From the NCBI GenBank assembly GCA_027063075.1, contig JAMOSM010000086.1, forward strand, positions 1 to 11,575: a stretch of 11,575 nt of DNA. The letters run 5' to 3'. Shown one piece after another: positions 6,817 through 11,575 of this stretch (position 1 is the first letter of the stretch; every line of letters begins with the position of its first letter). The stretch is from Nautiliaceae bacterium. Its GTDB lineage: Bacteria > Campylobacterota > Campylobacteria > Campylobacterales > Nautiliaceae. The notes beneath the pieces are model-generated. The model was given only the letters and a program-made list of their open reading frames with translations. It searched no databases and had not been told where the DNA came from. A program made the position numbers and the translations under genes.

Positions 6817-7080
6817 ATGAAAATAAACCTAAACACCTTTGAGACATCAAACTACAAAAATGAAAATCTAAAAAAACTAAAAGAGGTTTGCGACAAATTT
6901 GAAAGTGAAATTTTAAACTTTTATCTAAAAGAGGCAATGGATTCTAAAGAAAGCCTTTTTCCAAAATCTGCGGGAGAAAAGATTTACAAATCAATGTACC
7001 AAGAAAATCTATCTCAGGAAATAAGCGGAAATTTTGGATATTCAAAGCTTTTGTTTGATTATTTAAAACAAAAAATTTAA
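6817..7080 (+). CDS. flgJ: Flagellar rod-binding protein FlgJ, short form
   Basis: An 87-residue protein equal to the N-terminal rod-binding domain of FlgJ, which caps and scaffolds the growing rod. Seen: C-D-K-F-E-S-E-I-L-N-F-Y-L-K-E-A-M, then G-E-K-I-Y-K-S-M-Y and the closing Q-E-I-S-G-N-F-G-Y-S-K-L-L. The C-terminal muramidase domain of enterobacterial FlgJ is absent, as is normal in epsilonproteobacteria, where a separate enzyme clears peptidoglycan. The GGAG site sits at the stop of flgI and the genes are nine bases apart, so both are probably made from the same RpoN-driven mRNA. The 3' end of the gene contains the -35 region of the next promoter. Confidence 0.9.
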   Translation: MKINLNTFETSNYKNENLKKLKEVCDKFESEILNFYLKEAMDSKESLFPKSAGEKIYKSMYQENLSQEISGNFGYSKLLFDYLKQKI

Positions 7081-7090
7081 ATGCCGATTT
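7064..7090 (+). promoter_or_regulatory. Sigma-28 (FliA) promoter of flgM
   Basis: TAAAACAA (7064-7071), an eleven-base spacer, then GCCGATTT (7083-7090). Spacing equals the FliA consensus TAAAGTTT-N11-GCCGATAA, and GATTT fits the epsilonproteobacterial CGATWT form. The -35 part lies inside the last codons of flgJ. The predicted start is near 7096-7097, in the middle of a 7-bp inverted repeat (TAGAGATAAAATCTCTA, 7090-7106) which only read-through RNA would carry whole. Confidence 0.8.
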
Positions 7091-7106
7091 AGAGATAAAA
7101 TCTCTA
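7090..7106. repeat. Perfect inverted repeat at the flgM transcription start
   Basis: TAGAGAT and ATCTCTA flank AAA, a perfect 7-bp palindrome with a three-base centre, just after the sigma-28 -10 box and before the AAGAAGG ribosome-binding site of flgM (7111-7117), which it leaves free. It lacks a T-run. It could be an operator or a read-through hairpin; the sequence does not decide. Confidence 0.45.
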
Positions 7107-7122
7107 TAAAAAGAAGGTAGAT

Positions 7123-7305
7123 ATGATAAGAAAAATTTCAACATCAACAAGTTTTGAAGCTATGCAGTTTAAAAAACCAAACATAAAAACTCAACAGACT
7201 CAGACAATATCAAGGGTTGAGGAGATAAAAAGAGCCATTAACAAAGGAGAATACAAAACAGATATTCAACAAACCGCAAAAGCTATGGCAAAGGCTCTTT
7301 TATAA
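7123..7305 (+). CDS. flgM: Anti-sigma-28 factor FlgM
   Basis: A 60-residue protein, shorter than enterobacterial FlgM (97). FlgM binds FliA and holds it inactive until the hook is finished, when FlgM is exported (or otherwise relieved). The N-terminal half (1-30) is polar and disordered-looking, as expected for the exported part. The C-terminal half, S-R-V-E-E-I-K-R-A-I-N-K-G-E-Y at about 31-45 followed by D-I-Q-Q-T-A-K-A-M-A-K-A-L-L, is the helical sigma-binding region with the family's I-x-x-G-x-Y signature. An AAGAAGG site sets the start. It is preceded by its own sigma-28 promoter, which would give the usual negative feedback loop on FliA, and by flgJ as in Campylobacter (Cj1463-Cj1464). 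Confidence 0.88.
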   Translation: MIRKISTSTSFEAMQFKKPNIKTQQTQTISRVEEIKRAINKGEYKTDIQQTAKAMAKALL

Positions 7306-7333
7306 TCCTGAGCTTTAATTTAAAGGGGAAAAA

Positions 7334-7744
7334 ATGTTAATACAAAAATTAAACCAAACAATTGCCATCTTAAACGAACTTATAAAAATAACAGATGAAG
7401 ATATTAAAAATATAAAACAGGCAAAACACGAAGAAGTTTTTAAAAACACCAAATTAAAAGAAGAGCTTGCTAAAAATTTTTCTGTTTTAAAAAGTGAAAT
7501 AGATTCAATACTTGTAGCAAGAAACAGACCAATAGAGAGTATTTTTTCACCTGAAGAAGAAATTTTGTTTAATGAATTCAAAGAAAAATTAAATATTTTT
7601 TATAAAAAACACAAACTATTTTCCCGCTTAGCTTTAAGCGTTGCAAATTTTTATAATACTTTAGTAAATAAAATAAAACAAGAAGAGCAAATAAGTTATA
7701 CAGAAAAAGCCAATTTTAATTCAAATCTTTCTTTAAGGGCTTAA
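7334..7744 (+). CDS. flgN: FlgN-like export chaperone (position and fold)
   Basis: A 136-residue, entirely helical, charged protein lying between flgM and flgK, where the FlgN-type chaperone is found (Cj1465 in Campylobacter). FlgN binds the C-termini of FlgK and FlgL and delivers them to the flagellar export gate. Identity to well-studied FlgN is low by eye; the evidence is helix content (two long amphipathic stretches at about 1-60 and 70-125), length typical of the family and position. The start follows AAAGGGG. The stop codon is one base from the flgK ATG, so chaperone and client are made together. No signal peptide or membrane segment. A different flagellar chaperone is the main alternative. 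Confidence 0.75.
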   Translation: MLIQKLNQTIAILNELIKITDEDIKNIKQAKHEEVFKNTKLKEELAKNFSVLKSEIDSILVARNRPIESIFSPEEEILFNEFKEKLNIFYKKHKLFSRLALSVANFYNTLVNKIKQEEQISYTEKANFNSNLSLRA

Positions 7745-7745
7745 A

Positions 7746-9944
7746 ATGGCAATTTCATCATCCCTCTCAACCGCCTTAAGCGGACTTAACGCTCATCAAA
7801 CAGCAATTCAAACCACTTCAAACAACATATCAAACGCCTCAAACCCCGATTATGTAAGAGAAAGGGCTGTTTTTAATTCCCTGCCTGCAATTAACTCAAT
7901 TCCAGGTGATATAGGCACAGGGGTTGAAATCAGCAAAATTTACAGAATTACCGATACATTTTTATTTAACAGATTATCCACAACCTCCACAACCTTTAAA
8001 AAATATGAAAATATGGAAAAATACTTAAAAGAAATTGCAACCTATTTTCCAGATGTTCAGGATGAAGGATTAGCCAAAGACATTGAAGAGTTTTTTAATG
8101 CATGGCAGACTCTATCTAACAATCCGAATGATTCAAGTGCAAAAGTGGTATTAGCCCAGGAATCCATAAAACTTAGCGACATTTTTCATCAGCTAACTCA
8201 AAAGCTAAAAGATATCCAAAAAAATATAAATAAAGATATAAAAGCTAAAACAGATGAAGCTAACAATATATTAAAACAGATAGCATCCTTAAACAAAGAC
8301 ATTACCAAAAACGAAGCTAATAACATCTCTTATGCAAATGAATTAAGAGACAAAAGAGACGCACTTGAGAAAAGATTAAAAGAAATTCTTGATGTAAAAA
8401 TTTATAAAACCGATATAAGTTCATACAACGCACAAGGAGAAGAGAGTATAGACTATTCAAAAGGATATGAAATCACACTAGGAGGATATGTTTTACTTGA
8501 AGGTAATGATTATAAAGAGCTTCACTTAATAGACAATAAAGGAAATTATGATATCGGCATAAAAAAAGACAACTACTCTTTAGCAAATATAACAAAAAAT
8601 ATAGGGGGTGAAATAGGCGGTCTTTTAGAAATAAGAGGGTATGAATTTAATGAAGACGGAAGCTCTAAAGACGGAAATATAGGAGATATGCTTTCATCTT
8701 TAAATGCTTTAGCCGAAGGAATGATTAGAAATATAAACTCAATTTATTCATACTCAGCCCAAGAAAACGTCCAAACAGACTCTTTATACACTCCAATAAG
8801 CATTTCATCAAAACTTGCAAACACTCCGCTGCCTATTGTAGAAAAAAAACTAAAACATCCAGTAAATGACGGAATAATGACACTCTCTACATATGATGAA
8901 AAAGGGAATCACATAAAAGACATTTCAATAAACATCGATTCTACAAAAAGTATAAATGAAATCATTGATGATATAAACAGCTCTATTTATAACAACGACA
9001 ATAATGCCAATTACGGAGCATATATTACAAACGGAGAAATCAAATTTGTAAAAGGAAGTTATGATAAAAACGGAAACTTCACCCCATCAACACCAACTCA
9101 GACATCTCCTAATATTTTAGTAAAAGATGACGGAAGTATGCTTTTTAGCGCTTTAGGGGAAATTGAATACATACCATTAAAACAGATAAATTCCACAGAC
9201 CTGCCTATACCTTTGCAAAACGGAAGTTTTGATGTAGTTGCTTATGATGAGAATGGAAACATTTTAGCAAAAAGAACAATAAACATAAATATGGATTCAA
9301 CAGACCCAAGATATTCAACAATACAGGGTATCATATCTCAAATAAACACCCCAAATATAGATGATAACAACGACAACAACTCAAATAACGACTTTGACGA
9401 TTTATATAAAGCCTCAATAGCCGGAGGCAAATTTTCTTTAATTCAAAAAGAGGAAAATATTTACGTAGGTTTAGATGAAGACAGTGCAAATTTTGGAGGT
9501 GCTTTTGGAATTAACAAATTTTTAAACGGAACAGATGCTGCTACAATAAATTTAAGAAAAGATTTAAAAAAAGACCCAAGCAAAATACACGCAAACAAAT
9601 CTCCGGCTCAAGGTGATAATGAAGTGGCAAATGCAATATTGCAGCTTCAAAGCAAAAAAATAACCTTTTACAAAGACAACCAGATTATAAACGATACAAT
9701 TTTAGGTTTTTACCGACAAACAACTTCATCGCTTGCTATAAAAACCCAAAATATAAGTGAAAAAAAAGAAACAACTTCAACATTATTAACAAGCATTCAA
9801 AATCAATATTACGCAATAAGCGGTGTAAATATAGATGAAGAGCTAATTAATCTTGAAAAATTTCAAAGAGGTTATCAGGCAAATGCCAAAGTAATCACAA
9901 CTATAAATCAAATGCTTGATGCCCTTTTTGGCATCAAGCAATAG
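7746..9944 (+). CDS. flgK: Flagellar hook-associated protein 1 FlgK (long form)
   Basis: FlgK forms the first junction layer between hook and filament. The N-terminal 45 residues (S-T-A-L-S-G-L-N-A-H-Q, then T-T-S-N-N-I-S-N-A-S-N-P-D-Y) and the C-terminal 45 (E-E-L-I-N-L-E-K-F-Q-R-G-Y-Q-A-N-A-K, ending M-L-D-A-L-F-G-I-K-Q) are the conserved D0/D1 coiled-coil parts. At 732 residues it is well above the usual 550-610; the excess is in the middle. Residues about 374-437 and 491-567 look like two copies of one domain (see findings), and 537-552 is an N/D-rich linker. No cysteine was noticed. The last gene of the sigma-28 group; its final codons form one arm-loop-arm of a perfect inverted repeat shared with the convergent gene. 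Confidence 0.96.
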   Translation: MAISSSLSTALSGLNAHQTAIQTTSNNISNASNPDYVRERAVFNSLPAINSIPGDIGTGVEISKIYRITDTFLFNRLSTTSTTFKKYENMEKYLKEIATYFPDVQDEGLAKDIEEFFNAWQTLSNNPNDSSAKVVLAQESIKLSDIFHQLTQKLKDIQKNINKDIKAKTDEANNILKQIASLNKDITKNEANNISYANELRDKRDALEKRLKEILDVKIYKTDISSYNAQGEESIDYSKGYEITLGGYVLLEGNDYKELHLIDNKGNYDIGIKKDNYSLANITKNIGGEIGGLLEIRGYEFNEDGSSKDGNIGDMLSSLNALAEGMIRNINSIYSYSAQENVQTDSLYTPISISSKLANTPLPIVEKKLKHPVNDGIMTLSTYDEKGNHIKDISINIDSTKSINEIIDDINSSIYNNDNNANYGAYITNGEIKFVKGSYDKNGNFTPSTPTQTSPNILVKDDGSMLFSALGEIEYIPLKQINSTDLPIPLQNGSFDVVAYDENGNILAKRTININMDSTDPRYSTIQGIISQINTPNIDDNNDNNSNNDFDDLYKASIAGGKFSLIQKEENIYVGLDEDSANFGGAFGINKFLNGTDAATINLRKDLKKDPSKIHANKSPAQGDNEVANAILQLQSKKITFYKDNQIINDTILGFYRQTTSSLAIKTQNISEKKETTSTLLTSIQNQYYAISGVNIDEELINLEKFQRGYQANAKVITTINQMLDALFGIKQ
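9913..9940. terminator. Convergent-gene hairpin, candidate bidirectional terminator
   Basis: TGCTTGATGCC (9913-9923) and GGCATCAAGCA (9930-9940) form a perfect 11-bp stem around the loop CTTTTT. It lies within the last codons of flgK and contains the stop codon (9936-9934) of the minus-strand gene. On the minus strand it is followed by a T-rich run (TTTGATTTATAG), which suits termination of the acidic-protein gene. On the plus strand no T-run follows, so termination of flgK there is less sure. Confidence 0.6.
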
Positions 9945-10587
9945 GCTCATCATAATCAACTTGGATAATGTCTTCAAACAAATCCCAGTGAAAATGCATT
10001 ACATCAATCTCAGCCACTCTTTCTAAATATTTTCCACCCTCTTCATTTACTCTTACTACATAAACTTCACCAATCATAGTATCTTTTGGATAAAAGTTAC
10101 TTGCAACACACTCTATTCTCTCACCATCAACTTCTACAATTTTTGGAAGCATTAAATCGCAAAAAAAGTTATAAACAGGCTCATTAGGAGTATCTACATC
10201 ACACGCTGTATATCCTACTTTTACCTCATCAATACTTGGATTTTCTTCATACTCAAAATAACCATCTCCGTTTCCCTGAAGTAAAAACAAAACATCTCCC
10301 TCTTCAAAATTTTCACTTATAAGCTCATCTACACTTTTATTTATATACTCAACATCCTCAAATGTATAAATTTCATCTTCTATTTCAATTTCAGCTGTAT
10401 CTGGTACAACACCTATTAAATCTTCCGGCAAATCAACAGCCTCAGCTTCTCCTGCATCAATAAAACTCATCACTGCTTCTTGAAATTTTTCAAGTTCTTT
10501 TGCATCACTTAAATCATAGTTTTCAATATCTACAAGCGGAGTTAAATCATATACTTTTATTAAATTCGCCTCTCCTCTGATAACCAT
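9934..10587 (-). CDS. Unrecognised, very acidic cytosolic protein (217 aa)
   Basis: I do not recognise this protein. It is rich in D and E throughout (for example V-D-L-P-E-D-L-I-G-V-V-P-D-T-A-E and I-E-I-E-D-E-I-Y-T-F-E-D-V), has few basic residues, no signal peptide and no membrane segment. Predicted strand-loop patterns dominate the middle and C-terminus (Y-V-V-R-V-N-E-E-G-G-K-Y), suggesting a compact beta-rich fold. Three cysteines occur (T-A-C-D, F-F-C-D, I-E-C-V). The ending D-V-M-H-F-H-W-D-L-F-E-D-I-I may form a site with two histidines, but that is a guess. The coding frame is well supported: AAGGAG lies six bases before the ATG, a clear promoter precedes it, and the frame has no interruption. 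It is monocistronic within the window and converges on flgK with an 11-base overlap. Confidence 0.78.
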   Translation of the reverse strand: MVIRGEANLIKVYDLTPLVDIENYDLSDAKELEKFQEAVMSFIDAGEAEAVDLPEDLIGVVPDTAEIEIEDEIYTFEDVEYINKSVDELISENFEEGDVLFLLQGNGDGYFEYEENPSIDEVKVGYTACDVDTPNEPVYNFFCDLMLPKIVEVDGERIECVASNFYPKDTMIGEVYVVRVNEEGGKYLERVAEIDVMHFHWDLFEDIIQVDYDEPIA

Positions 10588-10603
10588 TTGCTTCTCCTTT
10601 TTT

Positions 10604-10615
10604 ATATAATTATAT
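10604..10615. promoter_or_regulatory. Shared palindromic -10 element, second divergent pair
   Basis: ATATAATTATAT is a perfect 12-bp palindrome in the 54-base gap. It contains TATAAT on the plus strand (10605-10610) and on the minus strand (10614-10609), overlapping by two bases. Predicted starts are near 10617 (plus) and 10602 (minus), so RNA polymerase can bind in either direction but not both at once. The minus leader would be about 15 bases, the plus leader about 25. T-rich DNA lies upstream of the plus box; no clear -35 is seen. Confidence 0.62.
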
Positions 10616-10641
10616 CACAAAAGTTTATAAAAAGGGACTCA

Positions 10642-11358
10642 ATGGATATAAAAGCGAAATTAGATGAATTAATAAAAAATAATATTTATGAAGTAAATGA
10701 ACAAAAATTAGACCCAATAATGATTGCAAAAAAATATAATGATGAATATATTGCTCTAATTGCGGCACTTTTTGCATATGGAAACGTAAAAGCTATTCTT
10801 AAATTTTTAAACTCTTTAGATTTAGAAAATCTAAATTCTAACGGAGCATATTACAGGTTCCAGACAAAAGATGATGTAAGAGAGTTTTTAAATACAATAA
10901 AAAAAATGAAGGAAAAATATTCTTTAAACGAGCTTTTTTTAAAAGGATATAAAAAAACAAAAAATTCAATAGACGGAATAAGAGAAATTATAAAAACAAT
11001 TTATTCACTAAGCAGCTATAATTCAAAAGGATATGAGTTTTTAATAGGGAAAATCCCTCTAAACAAAACTAAAGGAGTCAGCCCTTATAAAAGATGGAAT
11101 ATGTTTTTAAGATGGATGGTAAGAAAAGACTCTCTTGATTTAGGACTCTGGAAAGGAGTTGATAAAAAAGACTTAATAATACCCCTTGATACCCATACTC
11201 ATAAAGTATCTTTAAATTTAGGTCTATTAAAAAGAAAAACGTATGATTTACAAGCGGCAATAGAACTTACTGAAAAATTAAAAGAGTTTGATAAAAACGA
11301 CCCTTTAAAATATGACTTTGCACTTTATAGAATAGGTCAGATGAATATCAAGATGTAA
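10642..11358 (+). CDS. TIGR02757/DUF2400 family protein of unknown function
   Basis: A 238-residue protein with the features of the TIGR02757 (DUF2400) family: an N-terminal E-Y-I-A-L-I-A-A-L-F-A-Y-G-N-V segment, the block K-R-W-N-M-F-L-R-W-M-V-R-K-D, then I-P-L-D183-T-H-T-H-K-V-S-L-N-L-G-L-L, and a C-terminal F-D-K-N-D-P-L-K-Y-D-F-A-L-Y. No function is established that I know of. The L-D-T-H-x-x-K-V-x-x-x-L-G-L segment resembles the part of HhH-GPD DNA glycosylases that carries the catalytic aspartate, so a DNA- or nucleotide-related role is possible (inference). I start it at 10642, after AAAAGGG; an upstream ATG at 10588 would precede the promoter. It is cytosolic. An IS200/IS605-type element end begins immediately after its stop, and the family's usual C-terminus appears intact. 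Confidence 0.87.
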   Translation: MDIKAKLDELIKNNIYEVNEQKLDPIMIAKKYNDEYIALIAALFAYGNVKAILKFLNSLDLENLNSNGAYYRFQTKDDVREFLNTIKKMKEKYSLNELFLKGYKKTKNSIDGIREIIKTIYSLSSYNSKGYEFLIGKIPLNKTKGVSPYKRWNMFLRWMVRKDSLDLGLWKGVDKKDLIIPLDTHTHKVSLNLGLLKRKTYDLQAAIELTEKLKEFDKNDPLKYDFALYRIGQMNIKM

Positions 11359-11384
11359 CACTTTGTGAACTACCCTGACTAAAT
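11265..11384. mobile_element. Probable boundary zone of an IS200/IS605-type insertion
   Basis: The element's tnpB-distal end must lie between the conserved C-terminus of TIGR02757 (ending about 11327) and the tnpB stop at 11384. The sequence reading out of tnpB includes GGTAGTTCAC (11374-11365 on the minus strand) just after the CCCTGACT arm, so the cut is most likely near 11358-11365. These elements insert without target duplication, so no repeat marks the edge. The exact base cannot be fixed without an uninterrupted relative. Confidence 0.45.
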
Positions 11385-11500
11385 CAGAGCCACACCAACC
11401 TACCAGCAAAGCTAGTGCCAAAGTCAGGGCTTCCTGTTTCAACGGTTGCCTTTTGGCACACCTCCACAGGCTCAACGGGCTGTTCCGTCCCTGATAATGC
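11365..11500 (-). ncRNA. Candidate omega RNA / right end of IS200/IS605 element
   Basis: In IS200/IS605 elements the TnpB guide RNA (omega RNA) overlaps the 3' end of tnpB and runs through the element end into flanking DNA, which supplies the guide. Here the tnpB 3' end is about 55 percent G+C by my count, far above its surroundings, and has paired segments: CCCTGACT (11373-11380) with AGTCAGGG (11422-11429), and GTGCCAAA (11415-11422) with TTTGGCAC (11452-11459). The two pairings cross, as in a pseudoknot. ACGG/CCGT (11475-11488) forms a small loop. Boundaries are approximate; the guide would be copied from the end of the TIGR02757 gene. Confidence 0.48.
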
Positions 11501-11575
11501 AAATTTTAGTATATTCTTTGCCGCATTTATATCTCTATCGTGAGTGGTATTGCAATAAGGACAAGTCCATTTTCT
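11384..11575 (-). CDS. tnpB: TnpB (IS200/IS605 family) C-terminus, start outside window
   Basis: The last 63 residues of a TnpB RNA-guided nuclease, the ancestor type of Cas12, read from the window edge. The visible part opens with [10 protein letters not shown], the second C-x-x-C of the zinc ribbon, then [11 protein letters not shown], which carries the third catalytic aspartate of the RuvC nuclease (the D of R-D-I-N-A-A). The tail [10 protein letters not shown] and V-E-T-G-S-P is typical of the family's variable C-terminus. The catalytic residues seen are intact, so this copy may be active; whether a tnpA transposase accompanies it lies outside the window. The gene points toward the TIGR02757 gene, with 25 bases between the two stop codons. 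The base composition of the final 115 bases is unlike the rest of the window. Confidence 0.93.
   Translation of the reverse strand, partial: RKWTCPYCNTTHDRDINAAKNILKFALSGTEQPVEPVEVCQKATVETGSPDFGTSFAGRLVWL

Noticed and set aside
9356..9400. AAC/GAC-rich stretch in flgK as a tandem DNA repeat
   Set aside because: The repeats are irregular and encode an N/D-rich linker in a variable surface region; no fixed repeat unit is present.
10588..10641. An upstream start for the TIGR02757 gene at 10588
   Set aside because: The extra 18 residues are hydrophobic, overlap the promoter boxes and lack a ribosome-binding site; AAAAGGG precedes the ATG at 10642.
11305..11502. A 65-residue minus-strand frame overlapping the tnpB end
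   Set aside because: It is another frame of the same DNA; the tnpB frame continues the zinc-ribbon and RuvC motifs without interruption to a stop at 11384, and this frame continues into TIGR02757 antisense.

Overview
The window is AT-rich, densely coded DNA that reads as a chromosome of a Campylobacterota (epsilonproteobacterial) species. A deep-branching thermophilic group such as Nautiliales (Nautilia, Caminibacter, Lebetimonas) is my best guess from codon bias and protein style, but the genus is inference. Two blocks follow gene orders I know from Campylobacter jejuni: cheZ - U32 protein - purE - DUF3972 (as Cj0700-Cj0703), and flgI - flgJ - flgM - flgN-like - flgK (as Cj1462-Cj1466). The window has no tRNA, rRNA or CRISPR array.

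Left arm, minus strand (3708 down to 1). This is a tight operon of cheZ, trhP-like U32 gene, purE, DUF3972 coiled-coil protein, glutaredoxin, and a DUF89 phosphatase cut by the window edge. The genes are separated by a few bases or overlap (TAATG, then two ATGA junctions), so they are probably co-translated. The operon mixes chemotaxis signal termination, tRNA modification, purine synthesis and small housekeeping functions.

Centre, plus strand (3762 to 9944). A histidinol-phosphatase and a YajR-like MFS exporter are followed by a flagellar block. A sigma-54 promoter overlaps the MFS stop codon and drives flgI and flgJ (P-ring and rod). A sigma-28 promoter overlaps the end of flgJ and its downstream gap and drives flgM, flgN-like and flgK (anti-sigma factor, export chaperone, hook-filament junction). 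This matches the RpoN-then-FliA hierarchy of epsilonproteobacterial flagella. A hairpin hides the flgI ribosome-binding site only in read-through RNA.

Right arm (9934 to 11575). An unrecognised, very acidic 217-residue protein runs on the minus strand and converges on flgK; both genes end at one perfect 11-bp inverted repeat. Divergent from it is a TIGR02757/DUF2400 gene. Immediately after that gene's stop codon lies the end of an IS200/IS605-type element: the 3' part of a tnpB gene on the minus strand, with a G+C-rich, structured end that probably encodes its omega RNA.

Both divergent gene pairs (cheZ/hisK and the acidic protein/TIGR02757) are spaced by about 53 bases, and each gap holds a 12-bp AT palindrome containing one TATAAT on each strand. 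This looks like a repeated bidirectional-promoter design.
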